Shown: piece by piece, positions 22,801 to 30,324 of the stretch
Layout: every line of letters begins with the position of its first letter
Position numbering within the stretch: position 1 is the stretch's first letter
From: an uncultured Bacteroidales bacterium
GTDB taxonomy: Bacteria; Bacteroidota; Bacteroidia; Bacteroidales; Bacteroidaceae
Length of the DNA: 50,274 nt
Direction: 5' to 3'
Assembly (NCBI GenBank): GCA_902779315.1
Contig: CACZBC010000018.1
Location: 1 to 50,274, forward strand
Program-made: the position numbers and the translations under genes
Notes under the pieces: model-generated
Database searches by the model: none
The model's input: only the letters and a program-made list of their open reading frames with translations
What the model was told of the DNA's origin: nothing

Positions 22801-23661
22801 TTACTTAAGCACTTTGACGCGGATGTTGCGATACCAAACCTCGTCGCCGTGGTCCTGCATACCGAAGTAGCCGGGGTCTTTGCCGCAGTCCTTCATGATC
22901 TCGTAAGCGAGAGGCCAGTTCTTCTGGCTGAACTTGGAGGTCTGGACGAGGTCAACCCAAGACTTGTCGGCCAGAGTGTAGCTCAGCACCTTCACGCCGT
23001 TCTGGTAGTGTGTGACCTTGCCGTTCTTCACGACAACCTTCACCTTGTTCCACTGGCCAGCAGGATTGGCGTTCTGGGGCTTTGCAACAATCATGTCGTA
23101 GAGACTTGTACTCTGACGAATGCCAAGGGTTGCACCGAGCTTGGCATCGGGATGACGCTCATTGTCGAGAACCTGGCACTCAGGACAGCTGATATAGATG
23201 GGCTGATAGGTGAGTTTGCCACGATTGTCGATGGTCTGAGTGATGGTCACATTGCCAGCCTTTGTCTCTTCTGTCTTGGGAGCATCGTTGTTGATGGTTG
23301 CAGTTTCCTTACCAAGGTAGAAGATGCCAGAGTTGCCACCTTCTGCAATCTTCCATTCAATCTCGAAGATGAAGTCCTTGAACTTGTGAGCGAAGATGAT
23401 GTCGCCACCCTCACCCTGGCCACGACCGTTGAAGTGCAGAGCTCCGTCCTGGATGTTCCACTTGCTGGGGATGTGGTCCTTGCAGTAACCACGCCAACCG
23501 TTGAGGCTTGAGCCGTCGAAGAGGACATAGTAGCCTTCCTTGTCGACCTTCAGTGTGCTGAGGTCAACCTGAGGATTCTCGATAACGACGTACTGAGGCT
23601 GAGCCTGTACGCCAACCGCAGCAGTCAGAGCTGCTGCGGCTAGGATATTCCTTAGTTTCAT
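22801..23661 (-). CDS. DUF1080 / 3-keto-disaccharide hydrolase-type secreted protein
   Basis: A 286-aa protein with a signal peptide (cut near V-Q-A-Q, residue 21) and a DUF1080 domain: Y-V-L-F-D-G-S-S-L-N-G-W-R-G near 44-57, W-K-I-A-E-G-G-N-S-G-I-F-Y, and C-Q-V-L-D-N-E-R-H-P-D-A. The fold is concanavalin-like, and members have been linked to cleavage of 3-keto-glycosides. The neighbouring Gfo/Idh/MocA oxidoreductases could make the 3-keto substrate. It starts 20 bp after the Tat-exported oxidoreductase. Confidence 0.88.
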   Translation of the reverse strand: MKLRNILAAAALTAAVGVQAQPQYVVIENPQVDLSTLKVDKEGYYVLFDGSSLNGWRGYCKDHIPSKWNIQDGALHFNGRGQGEGGDIIFAHKFKDFIFEIEWKIAEGGNSGIFYLGKETATINNDAPKTEETKAGNVTITQTIDNRGKLTYQPIYISCPECQVLDNERHPDAKLGATLGIRQSTSLYDMIVAKPQNANPAGQWNKVKVVVKNGKVTHYQNGVKVLSYTLADKSWVDLVQTSKFSQKNWPLAYEIMKDCGKDPGYFGMQDHGDEVWYRNIRVKVLK

Positions 23662-23681
23662 TGTCGTAGAACTGTTAGGCG

Positions 23682-25202
23682 TTATGCAGGCATATCGGGC
23701 AGAACATAGCCATTCTGGTACTTAGGCTTGATGAGTTCTGCTGCGAACTCGCGAGCATTCACGGGTTCTGTGTAAGTCTTGTTGAATGTCGGGTGTCCAT
23801 CGTGGATGGAGAAGCCGTCCTTCAACATAGCGCGAACGGTAGCCTTTTCAGGAATGTTGGTGAAGCGCATGTTCTCGCCGTCCCATTCCAGAGTCTGGTT
23901 CAGACCTTGCAGACGTGTAGCTACAACGCCCATGGCAACCATTTCGTTGAATGGACCTGCTTCGCTGAAGTCAGATGCAGTTCTTACCCAATCGGTCTTG
24001 CCTGCACGGATTTCCTTGATGGCACGGATCCAGTCGCGCTGGTGGCTCTCAGTCACACGGCGGCAAACCTTTGGTGCATTGGGCACGCGACCACTTACGA
24101 GGTAAGGTCTTTCACCATAGCAACCTACTACGAGGATGTCCTTAGTGCCGTAGAAGATGGCACCACCACCGCTGACGTTCAGGTCCTTGCCTACAGGCAG
24201 TCCTTCTGGACGGAAGGGAACAATACCACCGTCGCTCCAAGTAACCACTACCTCAGGCATGGCAACCTTAGGACGGTTTGGACGAGCAGGATAGGTCAGC
24301 TTGACAACCTGTGCACTTGGGCAGCAGTCAGACATGAGGGGAGTAGAGCTTCCTTCAGCCTTGATGGGATAGCCAAGGTCGAGAGCCTTGAAGACAGGAT
24401 GCAGGATGTGGCAAGCCATATCGCCCAGGGCACCTGTACCGAAGTCCCACCATCCACGGAAGTTCCAGGGGTGATAGATAGAGTTGTAAGGACGCTTTGG
24501 AGCCGGGCCAATGAAGGCATCCCAGTTCAGTGTGCTGGGGATTTCGTGTACCTCTTCAGGACGCTCCAGGCCTTGTGGCCAGATAGGACGGTCTGTGAAG
24601 GCATCTACGCGAGTCACTTCACCGATTTCACCGTTCCAGATCCATTCGCAAGTCAGGTTCACACCTTCGCCGCTGGAACCCTGGTTACCCATCTGTGTGG
24701 CAACACCAGCCTTTGCAGCGAGCTTGGTGAGCAGACGAGATTCGTAAACGGTACGGGTCAGAGGCTTCTCGCAGTAAACGTGCTTGCCTGCTGCCAGAGC
24801 TTCTGCGCAGATGATGGCGTGAGTGTGGTCAGCAGTACCGCAGATGACTGCATCAGCCTTGTCCAGCAACTCGGCATACATCTTCTTGTAGTCGTTGTAG
24901 ATCTTCATGTTGGGGAAGAGCTTCTGATACTCTTCGAGGACGCCCTTTGCATACTTGAAGTCCACGTCGCACATGCCGATGAACTCGATGTCGTCGTAAA
25001 CTTCGCCTTTGCCTTTGTAGGTGACGCCGTTGATGTCAGCATGACCACGACCGCCGACACCTACGCCGAGGAGTTTGATCTTGCCGGTCTGTACGGGTTT
25101 CTTTGCTTTTGCCTTGCCGAGTACATCGGTGGGGGCCATTGCGAGAGCAGCAGTTGCTGCAGTTCCTGCCTTGAGGAACGATCTTCTTGACATGTCTTTC
25201 AT
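23682..25202 (-). CDS. Gfo/Idh/MocA oxidoreductase with Tat signal peptide
   Basis: A 506-aa NAD(P)-dependent sugar oxidoreductase with a classic twin-arginine signal: S-R-R-S-F-L-K at residues 5-11, then a hydrophobic alanine-rich stretch. The nucleotide-binding motif G-V-G-V-G-G-R-G-H follows near 46-54, and Y-C-E-K-P-L near 142-147. Tat export fits an enzyme that folds around its cofactor before leaving the cytoplasm. The tatA gene is the next gene upstream and tatC ends the operon, so the translocase and this substrate are encoded together. Confidence 0.93.
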   Translation of the reverse strand: MKDMSRRSFLKAGTAATAALAMAPTDVLGKAKAKKPVQTGKIKLLGVGVGGRGHADINGVTYKGKGEVYDDIEFIGMCDVDFKYAKGVLEEYQKLFPNMKIYNDYKKMYAELLDKADAVICGTADHTHAIICAEALAAGKHVYCEKPLTRTVYESRLLTKLAAKAGVATQMGNQGSSGEGVNLTCEWIWNGEIGEVTRVDAFTDRPIWPQGLERPEEVHEIPSTLNWDAFIGPAPKRPYNSIYHPWNFRGWWDFGTGALGDMACHILHPVFKALDLGYPIKAEGSSTPLMSDCCPSAQVVKLTYPARPNRPKVAMPEVVVTWSDGGIVPFRPEGLPVGKDLNVSGGGAIFYGTKDILVVGCYGERPYLVSGRVPNAPKVCRRVTESHQRDWIRAIKEIRAGKTDWVRTASDFSEAGPFNEMVAMGVVATRLQGLNQTLEWDGENMRFTNIPEKATVRAMLKDGFSIHDGHPTFNKTYTEPVNAREFAAELIKPKYQNGYVLPDMPA

Positions 25203-25239
25203 AAGAGATGTTTTTTGTTAGGGATGGTTAAACTAATGG

Positions 25240-25452
25240 TTATTTGTTTTGAATTTCTTCTTTCTTTTCAGGCTCGGCATTGATTTCCTGTTCAATGTCG
25301 TTCATGCCTTTCTTGAACTGCGATACGCCTTTGCCCAGGCCACGCATAAGTTCGGGAATTTTCTTGCCTCCAAAGAGGAGCAGGATTACGAGGGCGATAA
25401 TGATGATTTCCTGGCTGCCCAGACTGCCGAGGAATAAGAGTTGATTTGCCAT
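25240..25452 (-). CDS. tatA: Twin-arginine translocase subunit TatA/E
   Basis: A 70-aa protein: a short N-terminal membrane helix ([11 protein letters not shown]), the F-G-G-K-K-I-P-E-L motif, an amphipathic helix [13 protein letters not shown] and an acidic/lysine tail. TatA forms the transport pore with TatC. It is located between the two oxidoreductase genes; no separate tatB is seen, which is usual for minimal TatAC systems. Confidence 0.95.
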   Translation of the reverse strand: MANQLLFLGSLGSQEIIIIALVILLLFGGKKIPELMRGLGKGVSQFKKGMNDIEQEINAEPEKKEEIQNK

Positions 25453-25488
25453 ATTTTTGTAGTTTAGAGTTGAGTTTTTGAGTTTTGT

Positions 25489-26565
25489 CTATTTATGTGG
25501 TCTGTCGATGAGGCCATAGCCGTTGGTGGCGTGGGCTCTGCGATAGTGTATTTGTTCCAGCTCCTTTGGCGTCCCTTTCGAGGGGAGGTCGTTCCTCCTG
25601 GCATCCTCGAGCATTTTCCACGAGTACTCGCTGGCAATGGCTGCGTCGCGGAAACGGGGTAGGGAGTCTGGTCGCTTGCCTGTCAGGATGGCTTGGCCCA
25701 TCAGTTTGCAGAGTCGGTCTATGTTCTTGTCGCCATAGGGTTGCTCCAGCCGTTCTGTGGTGTGTTCGCCATGCATTTCCACAACGGCTGTCTTGAAGTC
25801 GTGCGTCATGCGTACGAAGCCTTTGCTGCCTATGAGTTCCGTATAGGAGTTGTGTGTCTGGTCGAGTGCGAGCTGACCATAGACGAAACCCTGTGTGATG
25901 TCGTAGACGATGCCGTTCTCGAAGGTCCCATGGCACTGCAGCCACCATGGGTCTTTGTAGTCCCACATGCGAATGGCCTGAGCATGTCCTGTCTTGTACT
26001 CGGAATCGGCATACCAACGGGCTATGTCCACATAGTGCATGCCGCAGTCGTGGAAGGACGGGCCTTCGAATTCGTGCCCTTCTCCCGGGGAGAGTCCTGG
26101 TGTCATGTGGCAGATGCGTATGATGGCGAGTTCGCCTATCTCTCCGCTCTTGACGAAGTCCTTCATGGCCTGGGTGTACCATGCGTTTCGGAGGTAGAGG
26201 TTGACGGTGCAGAACTTGTCTGTCGACTCCTCGAGCTTGACCACGTCCCATTCCTCCTCGAGTTTGTAGGCGAGTGGTTTCTCGCAGATGACGTGCTTAC
26301 CTGCCTTGACGGCTTTCTCTATTCGGCTTGCTCGTGTGTCAGCCAGGGCGAAGAGGCCCACGCACTCCACTTCGGGGTCGTTCCAGAGGTCGCGTTCGTC
26401 TGTGGTGAAGATGGCCTCTGGGGCTATCTCGTGCGATTCCTTGACTTTTTCCGGGTTGATGTCGCAGGTGTATTTCACCTCCCAATATTCTGAGGCCACA
26501 AGTTCCCTCAGGTGCTTGCGTCCCATTCTGCCTAATCCTATGATGCCAATCTTTATCCTGTTCAT
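25489..26565 (-). CDS. Gfo/Idh/MocA oxidoreductase, cytoplasmic
   Basis: A 358-aa NAD(P)-dependent oxidoreductase without a signal peptide. G-L-G-R-M-G-R-K-H at 11-19 binds the nucleotide and C-E-K-P-L is near 95-99; H-D-C-G-M-H-Y-V-D near 174-182 supplies likely catalytic residues. It heads the operon and may reduce or oxidise the sugar released after periplasmic steps. Substrate unknown. Its promoter lies 57 bp upstream. Confidence 0.9.
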   Translation of the reverse strand: MNRIKIGIIGLGRMGRKHLRELVASEYWEVKYTCDINPEKVKESHEIAPEAIFTTDERDLWNDPEVECVGLFALADTRASRIEKAVKAGKHVICEKPLAYKLEEEWDVVKLEESTDKFCTVNLYLRNAWYTQAMKDFVKSGEIGELAIIRICHMTPGLSPGEGHEFEGPSFHDCGMHYVDIARWYADSEYKTGHAQAIRMWDYKDPWWLQCHGTFENGIVYDITQGFVYGQLALDQTHNSYTELIGSKGFVRMTHDFKTAVVEMHGEHTTERLEQPYGDKNIDRLCKLMGQAILTGKRPDSLPRFRDAAIASEYSWKMLEDARRNDLPSKGTPKELEQIHYRRAHATNGYGLIDRPHK

Positions 26566-26621
26566 CGTCTAAATGTGCAAGTTTTGCCGCAAAGGATGGG
26601 CATTTTGCACGTTTCAGTGTG

Positions 26622-26653
26622 TAAAGTTAAAAAATATTATTGACTTTGGCAAA
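26622..26653 (-). promoter_or_regulatory. Promoter of the keto-sugar/Tat operon
   Basis: Minus strand: TTTG (26653-26650), 20-nt spacer, TAACTTTA (26629-26622). Confidence 0.6.
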
Positions 26654-26704
26654 GAAAGCAGGATGTTTTTAACCTTTTTTTGCACGAATGTGTTGTTAAA
26701 CACG

Positions 26705-26742
26705 AAAAAGCCCACCATGCTTGATAGCACAGCGGGCTTTTT
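26705..26742 (-). terminator. Terminator of the TPR protein gene
   Basis: AAAAAGCCC 26705-26713 pairs with GGGCTTTTT 26734-26742, with part of the loop also pairing (ATGC/GCAC region). The T-runs on both sides allow use in either direction. Confidence 0.8.
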
Positions 26743-26788
26743 ATGATGAAGTTAACGTTATGGCTTGTGTTAACTTGTCGAGCAGTTT

Positions 26789-28195
26789 TTATTTTCCACC
26801 ACCCCAGAATGCCTCTTCAGCCTTCTTGCGGGCCATGTAGTCGTCGTAAGCCTTGCGGGCCTTGGCGTTCTCGGCCTGGTTGGCCTGAACCTTCTGGATG
26901 TTGGCTTTCAGACGGTCTGCAGAACCGCTGACTGTGATGTCTGCTGCACTGGCCTTGCTGCAGTAGGCGATGGCTTCTCCGTACTGGCCAAGCATAGTGT
27001 TGATGTTGGCCATCTTCAGGTAAGCCTTGCCAGTCAGGTCAGGATTGTAGGCAATAGCCTTCTCTGCGTAGGTCAGGGCACCAGTGTACTGCTTGCTTCT
27101 GGTCAGACCGTTGCAGATGTTCAGGCAGATGATGCCACGACGGCTGTCGCTCGAAGCCAGTTCCAGAGCCTTGTTGTAGTACTCCAGCATCTTGTTGAGC
27201 TGACCGTCCTTCTGAGCCTTCTGTGCCAGACCGATGGCGCTGGTGAATGTGGGCTCCAGGGCGTAGGCGGCTTCTGCATACTGGTAGTAGATGTCGCTCT
27301 CGTCGCAGTCGTTGTTCTGCATGATGGTCAGGCTGGAGTTGAGCTTGTTGATGTCCGTCTTGTAGTCCTCGAACTTCTTGGTGTAGATGGCAATCAGCTG
27401 AGCGCTGTCAGCTGCTCCACTCTGCGAGAAGATCTGTTCGATGGCAGCCAGAGGTGCATCGTAGGTGGCCACGAGTTTCTGAGCCCTTGCGGTATCGCCC
27501 TCGGCTTGAGCCTCTTTGGCCAGTTGGAGCATCTTTTCGCAAGCTTCCTTGCTGTCCAGATAGTCCTGCAGATACTGCTCGCGGGTGGTGTTGGGCATTG
27601 CCTTGTAGATGGCGTCGCTCACCAGGAAGAAAGTATGGAGGAAGGAGCCGGTGATTTCACGGCCGCCCTGCTCGTTGACCATTTTGATGGCCTCAGCAAA
27701 GTTCTTGTACGAATTGCGCAGGTCATACTCCTGGCCGAGAGCCTCCTGAGCCACGAAATTGTAGTACTCGGCCTTCACGCTCAGCACATCGCCAAGAGTG
27801 CTCTTCGTCTTGGCGAAAGTGTTCAGGGCGTCCAGGTTCTTCTGACGGAGGTCGAAGAGCTCCATCATCTCGTCGAAGTACTTTCTCTTCTTGGCCTGGT
27901 CCTTCTCAGCCTTGATGAGGTTGTAGAACATGTACGGGCCCTGAGTATAGATGCCGTTCCCAGCGAAGGGAGCGTACTTCTTCAGCCACTGGTAGTTGGT
28001 GTACATGTCCTGCCAGTCCTGGTTTGCACCCGTCTGCTGGAACATGGTGATGTATCCCTTAGCGGTCTTGATGGTGTCTTCGCCTTCGCCAGTTGAGTAC
28101 GCAATGCGCTCTTCAACGGTTTTGCCTTCGAAATTCTGTGCCATTGCAGTTGCTCCGATCAGCGCGAGCAACATGGCGAGAGTCAGCTTTTTCAT
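26789..28195 (-). CDS. Secreted tetratricopeptide-repeat protein
   Basis: A 468-aa protein with a signal peptide (cut near A-M-A-Q, residue 20). The C-terminal third has TPR-like helices: Y-Y-Q-Y-A-E-A-A-Y-A-L-E-P, M-L-E-Y-Y-N-K-A-L-E-L-A and A-L-T-Y-A-E-K-A-I-A-Y-N-P-D. It ends in a coiled-coil-like charged segment and the tail W-G-G-G-K. It probably works in the periplasm as a scaffold; partners are unknown. It is transcribed alone, with its own promoter and terminator. Related proteins are common and highly expressed in Bacteroidales. Confidence 0.85.
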   Translation of the reverse strand: MKKLTLAMLLALIGATAMAQNFEGKTVEERIAYSTGEGEDTIKTAKGYITMFQQTGANQDWQDMYTNYQWLKKYAPFAGNGIYTQGPYMFYNLIKAEKDQAKKRKYFDEMMELFDLRQKNLDALNTFAKTKSTLGDVLSVKAEYYNFVAQEALGQEYDLRNSYKNFAEAIKMVNEQGGREITGSFLHTFFLVSDAIYKAMPNTTREQYLQDYLDSKEACEKMLQLAKEAQAEGDTARAQKLVATYDAPLAAIEQIFSQSGAADSAQLIAIYTKKFEDYKTDINKLNSSLTIMQNNDCDESDIYYQYAEAAYALEPTFTSAIGLAQKAQKDGQLNKMLEYYNKALELASSDSRRGIICLNICNGLTRSKQYTGALTYAEKAIAYNPDLTGKAYLKMANINTMLGQYGEAIAYCSKASAADITVSGSADRLKANIQKVQANQAENAKARKAYDDYMARKKAEEAFWGGGK

Positions 28196-28274
28196 TTTCT
28201 ATATACCTTTTTATTTGTTTACTATTCTTTGATATCTCACTCTGTCCGAGGAGCAGTCCCCTCGTTTCTGAGTG

Positions 28275-28309
28275 CAAAGGTAAGAAGAAATCGTATAACT
28301 GCCAACAAA
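28275..28309 (-). promoter_or_regulatory. Promoter of the TPR protein gene
   Basis: TACCTTTG on the minus strand (28282-28275). TTTG at 28309-28306 gives a 23-nt spacer, or GTTG at 28306-28303 a 20-nt one. Confidence 0.55.
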
Positions 28310-28492
28310 AAGAGTATTAACGAAACTTAAAAAGCGACAAATAGAACAATTTTGCCCCTTTTTCGTCACAAATTGTCATGTTTCCTGTGGAGAAAATGAG
28401 TCTAGGCGTTGGCGCTTATGGCTTACTGTTTACCGTTTCGAGTTTGTCGGATTTGAAATCCCTCCGAACATAGACCTTTAATTCCTCTTTCT

Positions 28493-28580
28493 TAATTCAT
28501 AGTGTTACGAATGCAATCGTATAGTGTTAAATTGGCCACTTTAACGTGTTACGTTTGCAATCATAACGTTGTGTGTCAGC
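28493..28580 (-). repeat. Array B: four tandem degenerate 22-bp units
   Basis: Units start at 28493, 28515, 28537 and 28559, each exactly 22 bp. They share the wording of array A: ATAGTGTTACG, AACGTGTTACGTTTGC and AATC at unit starts. The array is assigned to the same orientation as array A. A possible fifth, decayed unit follows at 28581-28602. Confidence 0.75.
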
Positions 28581-28599
28581 TTTCACGAGGGGTTGAAAA

Positions 28600-28755
28600 C
28601 TACATATCTGCCCAAAACTACGTAGTTTTAAAATGTGTAGTTAATCCAGAATTCTGATGTCTATTATTATATATATATAATAATAGAATTTTTTTTCCAG
28701 TATTGGCTACATATTTTTCAGATATGTAGGTAGCCAATTATGTAGTTTTCTAATG
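28600..28755. repeat. Nested palindromes around a 28-bp AT palindrome
   Basis: Perfect inverted arms CTACATATCTG 28600-28610 / CAGATATGTAG 28719-28729; palindrome AAAACTACGTAGTTTT 28614-28629; a perfect 28-bp AT palindrome 28660-28687; hairpin ATTGGCTAC 28702-28710 / GTAGCCAAT 28730-28738. Confidence 0.8.
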
Positions 28756-29107
28756 TTAAATAATGTCTTTTCCTGAAAAGGTCGACTCGTTTAGCCGTTG
28801 ATTTTTAACGTTTGTCTATCCATACGGAAAAGGTTGACTTGCCCATCTGGGTAGAGTTGTCTTCTTTCTCTGAAGTGGATGACTCTTTTCCTAAAAGAGT
28901 AGACCTCCGACGGATATTGTTTACTGTACACTTGCTATTTCTTTTGCGCGTGAACATTATTATATCTTAACGCAGCTGTTGGGATTCGTGAGAACAGACG
29001 CCCTCTGTTTTGCGCAGAAACGGCCCCGGAATCGCACGAAATGCCTCGGATGTACATTTCCTTGACTGGCGTCGAGCTACTTTTTCGCTCGGAAAATCTC
29101 AAATGAA

Positions 29108-29139
29108 TTTGGATTTTCGCTCACTTATCCGTACCTTTG
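29108..29139 (+). promoter_or_regulatory. Upstream promoter of the antiporter gene
   Basis: TTTG 29108-29111, 20-nt spacer, TACCTTTG 29132-29139. It shares TCACTTATnnGTACCTTTG with the second promoter 84 bp downstream. Confidence 0.65.
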
Positions 29140-29192
29140 ACTTCGTCGAAAGTACTCTCGCTCGACAATAAAAGAAAAACTTTGCGTTTCTC

Positions 29193-29223
29193 TTTGTATT
29201 GTTCTCACTTATTTGTACCTTTG
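29193..29223 (+). promoter_or_regulatory. Main promoter of the antiporter gene
   Basis: TTTG 29193-29196, 19-nt spacer, TACCTTTG 29216-29223. The ATG at 29233 lies at or just after the expected transcription start, so the mRNA is nearly leaderless. Confidence 0.7.
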
Positions 29224-29232
29224 CAGGCGTTT

Positions 29233-30177
29233 ATGGAACATATGCTGCTTGAAATAGTTCTAATTGTGGTCGGCATAGCGGTTGTGCTATGGGGCGCTGA
29301 TCGCTTTACTGATGGGGCCAGCGGACTGGCCAGAAGGCTGAAAGTGAGCGAGCTGGTCATCGGCCTGACTGTGGTGGCTCTGGGCACGAGTCTGCCTGAG
29401 TTTATGGTCAGCTTCATGAGCGTTCTGCGTGGCAGTTCGGACATGAGTGTGGGCAACATCCTGGGCAGCAATATCTTCAATATCCTTGTCATTCTTGGCG
29501 CTTCGGCCATGATGAGGCCTATGATGGTGGAGAAGACGCTGCTCCGTCGCGACATTCCCCTTTGCTTTGCTGCCTCTGTTCTGCTGGTCGTCTTTGCCTT
29601 TACAAGCGATATGATTGCCAGATGGGAAGGCCTCTTGCTCGTCGCTTTCTTCTGTGGCTATCTGTTTGTGGCTTACCGTATTGCGGTGAAGGACAGGAAG
29701 GGTGCGCAGGATGAGATTCGCGAGGAGAACACGCCTCTGCCAAAACTGGTACTGTACATCCTGCTGGGTATGGCGGCTTTGGTCATTGGGGGGCGTGTCC
29801 TGGTGGACAATGCAGCCTCTGTGGCGCACGAGATTGGCATCAGCGAAAGTGTGATTGGTATGACCATCCTGGCTGGTGGAACCAGTCTGCCCGAGTTCGC
29901 CACAAGTGTTCTGGCAGCAAAGAAAGGCAGTCTGGGTCTCGCTTTCGGCAACGCCATCGGCAGCAATGTCTTCAACATCGCCTTCGTCATTGGCTCTTGC
30001 AGCAGTATCGTTCCGATGGCTGTGACAGAGATCAGGATGCTGGATTGGTATATGCTGGTGGGCAGCGTTGTGCTGGTCTGGCTTGTGGCTTTCACGCGTC
30101 GCACCATCAATGCTTGGGAAGGCTTTCTGCTCGTTCTCTGCTATCTGACCTATCTCACTTGTCTGATTCTGAGGTAG
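29233..30177 (+). CDS. Calcium/sodium antiporter (CaCA family, YrbG-like)
   Basis: A 314-aa inner-membrane exchanger with about ten helices and the two inverted alpha repeats of the family: V-A-L-G-T-S-L-P-E-F ... G-N-I-L-G-S-N-I-F-N near 49-85 and A-G-G-T-S-L-P-E-F ... G-N-A-I-G-S-N-V-F-N near 214-252. It exchanges cations, probably Ca2+ for Na+. The frame is open upstream to 29137, but that stretch overlaps promoter sequence, so ATG 29233 is chosen; ATG 29242 is also possible. Confidence 0.93.
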   Translation: MEHMLLEIVLIVVGIAVVLWGADRFTDGASGLARRLKVSELVIGLTVVALGTSLPEFMVSFMSVLRGSSDMSVGNILGSNIFNILVILGASAMMRPMMVEKTLLRRDIPLCFAASVLLVVFAFTSDMIARWEGLLLVAFFCGYLFVAYRIAVKDRKGAQDEIREENTPLPKLVLYILLGMAALVIGGRVLVDNAASVAHEIGISESVIGMTILAGGTSLPEFATSVLAAKKGSLGLAFGNAIGSNVFNIAFVIGSCSSIVPMAVTEIRMLDWYMLVGSVVLVWLVAFTRRTINAWEGFLLVLCYLTYLTCLILR

Positions 30178-30279
30178 CGTAGGGTAGGGGGACAATCCAA
30201 AAATACGAAACGGAGTGGAGATTTTACATTTTTTGAGAACAATTTCTCGAATGTAAATGGGAATATAAAATAAAAGTGC

Positions 30280-30287
30280 TATCTTTG
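30280..30287 (+). promoter_or_regulatory. -7 element of the M60 peptidase operon
   Basis: TATCTTTG at 30280-30287, 37 nt before the ATG; no good -33 element is seen. Confidence 0.5.
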
Positions 30288-30324
30288 TACCAAAATATTC
30301 GAAAGGAAAACCAAATCTAACATT

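Larger units (their letters stand above)
28320..29105. other. Gene-free island B: 22-bp array, palindromes, degenerate repeats
   Basis: About 790 bp with no credible gene. It holds the four-unit 22-bp array (28493-28580), a cluster of palindromes around TACGTA and CTACATA words (28600-28755), a 28-bp perfect AT palindrome (28660-28687), and four degenerate AAAAGGTTGACT-like repeats (28773-28906). The last 100 bp lead into the antiporter promoters. Confidence 0.8.

Noticed and set aside
28196-29232. Hidden tRNA or small RNA gene in the long gene-free island
   Set aside because: I found no cloverleaf with a GTTC-type T-arm or CCA end; the foldable parts are palindromes without a promoter-terminator pair.
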